Shown in pieces: positions 32,601-36,163 of a stretch of 36,163 nt of DNA. The notes beneath the pieces were generated by a model that was not told the DNA's origin, ran no database searches, and was given only the letters and a program-made list of their open reading frames with translations. The position numbers and the translations under genes were made by a program. Location of the stretch: positions 1 through 36,163 of the forward strand of contig JAIPJT010000026.1 of NCBI GenBank assembly GCA_021733985.1, written 5' to 3'. Origin of the DNA: Victivallales bacterium. GTDB taxonomy: Bacteria; Verrucomicrobiota; Lentisphaeria; Victivallales; GWF2-38-69. The number at the start of each line of letters is the position of its first letter. Positions within the stretch are counted from its first letter, which is position 1.

Positions 32601-34643
32601 AACGCAGAAAAAGAAGAATTAAACCTCAGCTTAGAAAATGAACTCAACGAAGCAGAAAACACTATAAATAATATTAGTGAGGAAAGAAAAAATAATTTAC
32701 GAAAAATCAATAAGCTCAATGACCGGATACAAAAAAGTCAAAAAATTAAAATTGAAACAGAGAAAAAGCTTACCGGCTTGAAAACCGAATATACACTTCA
32801 GAAACAGAAAAACAATGATTTGAAGAAGAAAATGGACAACCGTGAAAAAACAATCGACTCTCTTAATACAAAAATTTCAAGTCTTTCTTTTGATAACCAG
32901 GAACATATTAAAATCCGGAAAGCCTTAAAACACAAATTAAAATTATCTAATAATAAACTGGAAGATTATAAAAATAAAGAAAAGAGCTATAAAAAAGATA
33001 TTTTAACGTTAAAAAATCAAATCCAAACCGGTGAAAAACAGATTAAAAAAACTAATGAAAAATATAATGATCTCCAGAGAACACTGATGCTGGTTAAAAA
33101 TAATAACTCCAGCCTGCAAACGGAACATAATATACTAAAACAACATCTGGAAAAATTAAAAAGAACTTTAAATCAACATAAAAAAACAAACCAAATTTTA
33201 ACAGAAAAGCAAAAATCATTAGAAATTGATTACAATACGGCTAAAGAAAAAATAAATAAACTGAAAAACACTAAAGAAGAACAAACAGTTCAGATTGAAA
33301 GCTTAATGGACAAATTAAAGAGCTCCGAACATAAAAGAGGAGAAACTGTCTCTGACAACAAACTTCTTGAAAACAAATTAACTGAAGCTGTAAATAAAGT
33401 CAAAAAGCTCAGGGCTGAACAGGATAAAAATCATGAAATGATTGAATCATTAACTGTTAAACTTAAAAACAGTAAACATAAAGTTCTTAATTCTGCAAAC
33501 AGTCTTTCCGATATGAAAAGCAGGCATAAAATATTAATTGATAAATATTCGAATCTGGGAGCTCTTAAAAAAGAACAGAAACAAAAAATAAATGAACTTA
33601 ATTCAATGATTGAAAAACTGCAAAATGAAAAAGCAACTTCTTTAAATGCAAGGAAAGAACTCAAAGCACAGCTTGAGACTGCAGTAAAAAAGGAAAAAGA
33701 ATACTCGTTACGTGAAAAAAATGCATCTGCTCAAATAAATGTATTAAATAAGAAAATGGATGAAATGAAATTGCAGGCCAAAAAGAATATACAAGAACGT
33801 CACAACCTCGAATCTGCATTGAATTCAGCTAATGATAAAGTAACAGCCCTTAAAAAAGAAAAGGATTCAATGAAGCTTAAGCTTGAGAAATTAAACGATA
33901 CTTTAGAACAGCACAAAAAAGCAAATAAAGCTTTAACGAAACAACATAAAATATTAGAAGTAAATTACAGTTCAGCAAAGGAAAAAATAAAGGAACTCAA
34001 AAAAACAAAACAGGAAATAAAAAATATTGAAAATATTAATAAAGAGCGCAAAAGTAAAATTAATAACCTTCTTTTGCAGATAAAGAATACTCAGTCAAAA
34101 CTCGAATTGTCTAAAAAAAATAAACAGGACGTTCAGAGCAGTTTACAAAAAGCAGAAAAGACTATTGATAACCTTAAAAATAAAATTGAAAGCAACAAAA
34201 AGACAAACACTGAAACTGTCGGGTATATATCAAAGCTTAAGGGCAATTTAGATCGTTTAAAAACAGAAAAAACTGAGCTTTCGGAAAAGCTTAATACCTA
34301 TAATAATATTGTTAAAAACCGAAGTAAACAAATTAAAGAACTAAAAGATATGCATACAACTGTTAATACCGATTTGAACGTTGCCAGGCAAACTATAGAT
34401 AATCTAAATAAAATTAAGAATGAACAGCATATAAAAATAGAACAACTGAAGCATAACTTAAAAACTTTAAAAGAAAGACTTGAGTTAACCAAACACACAA
34501 AAGTTGAAGAAAAACAGAAACTTTCTGAAGCTAAAACCTTGATAAGTGAATTGAAGGATGATAAACCCGGTCTGAGTAAAGAGCTCCAAAATTTAATGGA
34601 CAAACGATCAAGCCTGAAAAGAATTTCAAATGACTACTATTGA
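26679..34643 (+). CDS. giant exported coiled-coil protein with 49-residue repeats
   Basis: A 2654-residue protein. It starts with a Sec signal peptide (basic NKKTIK, hydrophobic core about 17-36, SSFSAVQ). A small helical TPR-like segment follows (about 45-110: AYELFEKAENCYETKKYSSALAYF in two helices). About 2500 residues of Lys/Glu/Asn/Leu-rich coiled coil then run to the end, with almost no Pro, Gly or Trp. From residue 543 the hydrophobic signature (I-x-x-LL at the unit start, I-x-x-L at unit positions 37-40) recurs every 49 residues, exactly seven heptads. No C-terminal membrane segment or sorting motif is seen. As one rod it would be about 0.37 micrometre long. A structural filament, spacer or envelope tether is inferred. 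ATG 26679 has no ribosome site; TTG 26691, in frame, has GGAG 6 bases upstream and may be the real start. Confidence 0.88.
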   Translation: MEKYLNNQSHNKKTIKITLTLSLILFINLFLALSSFSAVQESNNVSNSWLTAYELFEKAENCYETKKYSSALAYFKRASELFETITLEKPDWNRALVRYRLKRCKERINLIRKKISSESQNKSFSKLADENIKLQNRIADIQSMFLGEKRKLKNALSKLEKTQTELMRNSSASERLKEVISSKSKLEKKNKYLSSQIEDLRYKIQNNEELENLRQTISGYKQKIRELNRGKISVEENFKELQNKYRDLSLKQAKIKLERDESISDLENLRFKLNSYDRKIGKLNSQISRLSTEKNYLKQNISEVKERLETERNRNVKLSSEVTESSVSSKQNSIPRLQNENESLRNELYKNQEKIDSLNKLKESYSLELQDLRQKYNKTNSQLGKYTDKNKSVSEELDILKSKLDEQKTINTEFQQNIDILNNELEREKKSYNLLAQKYKKIKKEKENLVRLKTKNEQLTEDKISLNRLINNYQKRIQSIKDERDALTEAETALQNERQRLINENKNIRKLKNEEITQKLQKLKNANQNISKLEDEHIKQQKRISKLLDNAEIAEESLLKIQSENIEVRKKLLQANKQIDKFKLKQDKKLNNIKNLLNDLENLRTQAEKAESERDSIKRNFNDTKQKLSSLEKERNQLIKKISSIASLKESTVRKNKKISRDKNELESRLKKSNEQLSKLKKTNITRNNQINELLNSIENFKNKLNLATSEKEKLQQDLTSYIKKHTSLKKKNSELLKKTDNLLKKYKNISEKNENIKDERDEALQNIKNINKDLADYKGKSSDQLQKIEDLLDKINRKEQTNKEANKDRSELRKQIQQAKNKISAYEEHQKKQNRKLNELLQKAARSEDKIENLTAEKEELSNKLKNALNKISQYGSKDKSQLDKINLLLEKLEIAKKAIKKKDKSNSVLQERFMVINSRVNNLEKIRSDQRDTIKELMDNVSGLKKNIDETKKEKQNIKNKFESARGHLSKLETENAEQTERIKGLLDKLEESENTARKLSKDKEAVQMKLQKAENKINELESERNDHIKKINNLLNKVKEAEELARKKTEQNEEIRKDLSEAQKRSADIASDYAEQQQLVKKLMKSSKKSGDNYVDKEMEYAQTAEELASARKRINKLESEYSKNLNKIKELKTKLEDAHENTANTKNNYKAAIEELKKAKQKVSNLEIEQMQLNSKIQVLLNNIQEKTKEAIEERNEHQHTKKQLADTKNEVNKLDDIRKQQLKKIKSCLNKIRSQETEINSTKNERAELKQRLDEASKIIKNFENKHKTNTEKIQSLVLEIKRIKDKADLQQNQIKELKQKYLQSKETVNSLTSAQNKKKEELKKLREKLKTEENLNKSIKHKLVQSKVELEETVKNLNKKIKNKTDETENIKKQLHSANKSVIRNRNLYSDAVKQLKVTEKKVSELKNERKRFIHKLERLSETLKEMTKENKQLKDAHKKVTSELKSAQKTIDQLDHIKNRQKAVIKELFSKIRIAKKNARVKGEEKAALNNEIQKVKSNLLSMQEGLENKEKRVKNLIDKLNKSQQEAEIAQQQSDEYVGKVIQAKKKAAKIKEQHQKLLEKYKKQAQEISKLKAASENSKAENELKKKLGKVKNKLSELEMKYANQLDKTEVIKAKLSITENKKKSFIDKHKNSLKKLKILQNRLTKEQEEKNELIGELEEVKDLLKRKDMENKKLRKEKEILKSELTVSKNNINGLTEIRDKQVNKISRLLKQLESKNLKLKEFKNLNTEIKNDLNRANKSISKLETAQNETQRRIKKLNIELEETKQRASDGKSELSDLKTDYSKLKEDKKNLEKEYKNKLEYIEKIKDKLESAKTKGSIALKECSNLQKELNKNMEQLKNLKSNKMELTDKTEKLKNNISKLQEQVENQNRKRINTENKLLIVKSNLIEIKTERTNLLKKLEKLKDIISSHEKKNSELKLMNRDLKQKLEESKQISLKLEKTKEKQHSKILDLIEHLKGLKSENAEKEELNLSLENELNEAENTINNISEERKNNLRKINKLNDRIQKSQKIKIETEKKLTGLKTEYTLQKQKNNDLKKKMDNREKTIDSLNTKISSLSFDNQEHIKIRKALKHKLKLSNNKLEDYKNKEKSYKKDILTLKNQIQTGEKQIKKTNEKYNDLQRTLMLVKNNNSSLQTEHNILKQHLEKLKRTLNQHKKTNQILTEKQKSLEIDYNTAKEKINKLKNTKEEQTVQIESLMDKLKSSEHKRGETVSDNKLLENKLTEAVNKVKKLRAEQDKNHEMIESLTVKLKNSKHKVLNSANSLSDMKSRHKILIDKYSNLGALKKEQKQKINELNSMIEKLQNEKATSLNARKELKAQLETAVKKEKEYSLREKNASAQINVLNKKMDEMKLQAKKNIQERHNLESALNSANDKVTALKKEKDSMKLKLEKLNDTLEQHKKANKALTKQHKILEVNYSSAKEKIKELKKTKQEIKNIENINKERKSKINNLLLQIKNTQSKLELSKKNKQDVQSSLQKAEKTIDNLKNKIESNKKTNTETVGYISKLKGNLDRLKTEKTELSEKLNTYNNIVKNRSKQIKELKDMHTTVNTDLNVARQTIDNLNKIKNEQHIKIEQLKHNLKTLKERLELTKHTKVEEKQKLSEAKTLISELKDDKPGLSKELQNLMDKRSSLKRISNDYY
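28305..30803 (+). repeat. coding repeats of 147 bases (49 residues), block 1
   Basis: Seventeen consecutive units, residues 543-1375 of the coiled-coil protein, each exactly 49 residues. Unit starts include RISKLL (543), NIKNLL, QINELL, KIEDLL, KINLLL, RIKGLL, KINNLL, KIQVLL and ELKKLR (1327). Protein similarity between units is moderate, DNA similarity lower, so duplication is old but register was kept. Confidence 0.75.
31821..34025 (+). repeat. coding repeats of 147 bases (49 residues), block 2
   Basis: Fifteen consecutive units, residues 1715-2449, again exactly 49 residues each: unit starts include KISRLL (1715), RIKKLN, YIEKIK, KLEKLK, KILDLI, TIDSLN, HLEKLK, QIESLM, QINVLN and KLEKLN (2401). 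Between blocks 1 and 2 the pattern continues with small register slips of 3 and 1 residues. Units starting HLEKLK and KLEKLN are close relatives five units apart, a later internal duplication. Confidence 0.75.
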
Positions 34644-34646
34644 CCA

Positions 34647-34654
34647 CCCCCCCC
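34647..34654. repeat. poly-C tract (C8) just after the coiled-coil stop codon
   Basis: Eight consecutive C bases, 3 bases after the TGA at 34641-34643, are out of keeping with the A+T-rich surroundings. Slippage here cannot change the coiled-coil protein because the stop precedes it. Confidence 0.8.
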
Positions 34655-34681
34655 TTGTCATGTCGAATAACATGATCAGCT
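34654..34681 (+). repeat. dispersed hairpin repeat, partial copy B
   Basis: These 28 bases match 36085-36112 at 24 positions, in the same orientation; all four differences are transitions. The copy folds as TCATGT-CGAATA-ACATGA. Only the central part of the larger element is present. It lies between the convergent coiled-coil and antiporter genes. Confidence 0.65.
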
Positions 34682-34694
34682 ATTCAAAATCTTC

Positions 34695-34713
34695 GAAATT
34701 TGGAATAAATTTC
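34695..34713. terminator. A+T-rich hairpin between convergent genes
   Basis: GAAATTT (34695-34701), a 5-base loop and AAATTTC (34707-34713) form a perfect 7-bp dyad. It lies between the coiled-coil gene and the antiporter gene, which converge. It has no long T-run, so termination is only possible. Confidence 0.3.
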
Positions 34714-34749
34714 AGTTCAGAAACATTTTCCAGCCTTTCCAGAAATGAT

Positions 34750-35997
34750 CTAATAAGATTTTATTTTAAACAGTTTGATTAGAGGCTTCATAGTCGTACC
34801 CTGGACTACCAGTGTAAATAATACAACTCCTAAAGTTAATTCGACTAAAAGCTGCTGGTCTTCAAAATGATGAGATAAACTTAATACTAAAGCCAAAGGA
34901 ACTGCGCCTCTTAATCCGCCCCAGAAAATTACCGGTTTATAACGGCTGTCTATTTCACTCGCTTTTGAAGGTATAATTAAAGGCACAAAATAAACAACTA
35001 ACAGTCTGGCGATCATAACTGATACAATTGCAGTTAGAATATAAATCATAATACTTGTACTGTGTCCAATCATTGCAATCAGGTGAAGCTCAGCTACACC
35101 TAATAATATAAAGATGAAACTGTTACATACGAATGATGCATATTCCCAAAAATGTTTCAATTGATTTTTAGTTTCTGCATTAAAGTGTGTAGCCCCATAC
35201 CAGCTGAGAATAATTCCGGCAGAAAGGACAGACATCACTCCGGATACCTCCATATAATATTCAGCTACAATAAACGCAACATAAGCAAGTACAGTGGACA
35301 GCGCTATATGTACCAGCGGATCATTTTTTGCATGCTTAATAAATAAAATGATTATAAAACCAATTACTGCACCAGTTATAATACCTCCGAAAAATACAAT
35401 GCAGAATTCATATACACCGAGTAATATATTATGTAAATTCAATGTAGTCTGACTTACTATACTTGCAACAATAATATTGAAAAGAACAATAGCTGTTGCA
35501 TCATTGAATAAACTCTCGCCATCCACTAAAATTCCCAGTTTATCAGGCGCGCCTATTTCTTTAAACAAAGCAACTACAGCTACCGGGTCTGTTGCAGAAA
35601 TCAAAGCCCCGAACAAACATGCCGTTCCGAGCTGCAGAGGAGTAAGATTGTTTAAAATAAAACCAACAATGGCAGTAGACACAATTAATCCCGGAATAGC
35701 CAGCTCCAATATAGGGACTATATTTTTAAACAGAAGTTTAACATTAATATTTGTAGCAGCATCAAATATTAAGGTAGGCAGAAGTATATATAAGATAACG
35801 TCGTGGGAAAGCCTAATATCCCTAACGGCATCGAGTGATTCAAAGTCTGCAAGTAAATATGCTAAAATCACTCCTATAACAACTAACCCTACAGTATAAG
35901 GGACTTTAATTTTTCTAAGAAATATTGCTGATACAGCCGCAATAAAAAAAAGTATTATTATTGCAAAAACATGTGGAACTATAGAACCCTCAATCAT
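34750..35997 (-). CDS. CPA1-family Na+(K+)/H+ antiporter
   Basis: A 415-residue inner-membrane protein with about 12-13 helices that exchanges Na+ (or K+) for H+ to control pH and salt. Key motifs: ISATDPVAVVALF with Thr136-Asp137, the unwound-helix region, and GESLFNDATAIVLF with Asn165-Asp166, the electroneutral CPA1 ion site seen in NhaP and NHE proteins. KPVIFWGGLRGAVPLALVLSL near the C-terminus is also typical. There is no long cytoplasmic tail or RCK domain, so it is the short NhaP type. ATG 35997 was chosen because it gives the normal family N-terminus. The open frame reaches 36081 at a TTG inside the repeat element, adding 28 unlikely residues. The gene is flanked on both sides by repeat copies. 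Confidence 0.92.
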   Translation of the reverse strand: MIEGSIVPHVFAIIILFFIAAVSAIFLRKIKVPYTVGLVVIGVILAYLLADFESLDAVRDIRLSHDVILYILLPTLIFDAATNINVKLLFKNIVPILELAIPGLIVSTAIVGFILNNLTPLQLGTACLFGALISATDPVAVVALFKEIGAPDKLGILVDGESLFNDATAIVLFNIIVASIVSQTTLNLHNILLGVYEFCIVFFGGIITGAVIGFIIILFIKHAKNDPLVHIALSTVLAYVAFIVAEYYMEVSGVMSVLSAGIILSWYGATHFNAETKNQLKHFWEYASFVCNSFIFILLGVAELHLIAMIGHSTSIMIYILTAIVSVMIARLLVVYFVPLIIPSKASEIDSRYKPVIFWGGLRGAVPLALVLSLSHHFEDQQLLVELTLGVVLFTLVVQGTTMKPLIKLFKIKSY

Positions 35998-36069
35998 AAT
36001 TTTCTCTAATCTTATGTTGTTATTCAATGTCATTGAATTAAGAAATTGAGCATCAAATTTTAGTGTATG

Positions 36070-36159
36070 GTTGGAGTTCAAGCTCTTGTCGTGTCGAATG
36101 ACGTGATTAGCTTGTTTGGCTGAATATTCTGCCTAACACACTAAAGTGCGAACTCCAAC
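36070..36159 (+). repeat. dispersed hairpin repeat, copy C (full length)
   Basis: A 90-base element is bounded by a perfect 10-bp inverted repeat, GTTGGAGTTC (36070-36079) and GAACTCCAAC (36150-36159). Inside, CAAGCT...AGCTTG encloses a second hairpin TCGTGTC-GAAT-GACGTGA (two G-T pairs), and CACAC-TAAA-GTGCG makes a third. The element resembles a small cloverleaf and matches copies A (1-51) and B (34654-34681). Function unknown; it could be a non-autonomous mobile repeat or an RNA gene. Confidence 0.6.
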
Positions 36160-36163
36160 GTCT

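Noticed and set aside
28305-34025. 147-base coding period as a nucleosome-type DNA feature
   Set aside because: The period is explained fully by seven protein heptads; the match to nucleosome length is coincidence in a bacterial gene.
36070-36159. Integron attC site
   Set aside because: The outer arms begin with GTT and end with AAC, but the seventh base of the GTTRRRY box is G, the orientation is reversed, and there is no integrase or cassette array.
1-36163. CRISPR arrays, insertion sequences or prophage genes
   Set aside because: No regular short repeats with unique spacers were seen. No transposase, integrase or phage structural gene was recognised. The resolvase-like protein lacks catalytic residues and a DNA-binding tail.

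Overview
The window is an A+T-rich bacterial chromosome segment (about one third G+C by eye, not counted). It carries a housekeeping block of transcription, translation and replication genes (nusA, infB, rbfA, nrnA, dnaG) inside a large accessory region of membrane, secreted and signalling genes. Lipoprotein and sec-type signal peptides, an MJ0042-type zinc-ribbon protein, a sigma-54 activator and a huge exported coiled-coil protein suggest a diderm bacterium. A PVC-type lineage (for example Lentisphaerota-like) would fit, but no marker here proves it. Both window ends lie in what look like copies of one dispersed hairpin repeat.

Layout. 1-4.5 kb: an ATP-grasp ligase, a possible 30-codon gene, an unknown protein, and a GlcD-type FAD oxidase with an unusually long membrane-anchored N-terminus. 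4.6-7.4 kb: a 919-residue fusion of a GadC-like amino-acid antiporter to an oligosaccharide-flippase-like half. 7.4-14.3 kb: two small secreted proteins, a hybrid histidine kinase and an NtrC-type response regulator. A good sigma-54 promoter candidate with two upstream dyads lies in front of the first secreted protein, so this may be a self-contained sensing and secretion circuit. 14.4-16.0 kb, minus strand: a CaCA-family cation exchanger, tRNA-Thr(CGU) and a zinc-ribbon protein. 16.2-18.1 kb: an overlapping gene pair encoding a membrane-anchored protein built from two degenerate serine-resolvase domains, and an unknown membrane-anchored partner.

18.1-23.4 kb: the nusA-infB-rbfA-nrnA block. 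nusA has a leader with a promoter, a short translatable frame and a terminator-like hairpin; a G+C-rich, probably structured element separates infB from rbfA. 23.4-26.1 kb, minus strand: dnaG and a TPR lipoprotein. 26.1-26.7 kb: a gene-free leader with a three-way-junction RNA candidate. 26.7-34.6 kb: a 2654-residue exported coiled-coil protein with a strict 49-residue (seven-heptad) repeat. 34.7-36.0 kb, minus strand: a CPA1 Na+/H+ antiporter flanked by copies of the hairpin repeat.

The strongest candidates for something undescribed are the tandem pseudo-resolvase membrane protein with its partner, the antiporter-flippase fusion, the 49-residue-periodic giant coiled coil, and the dyad/sigma-54 control region of the secreted-protein cluster.
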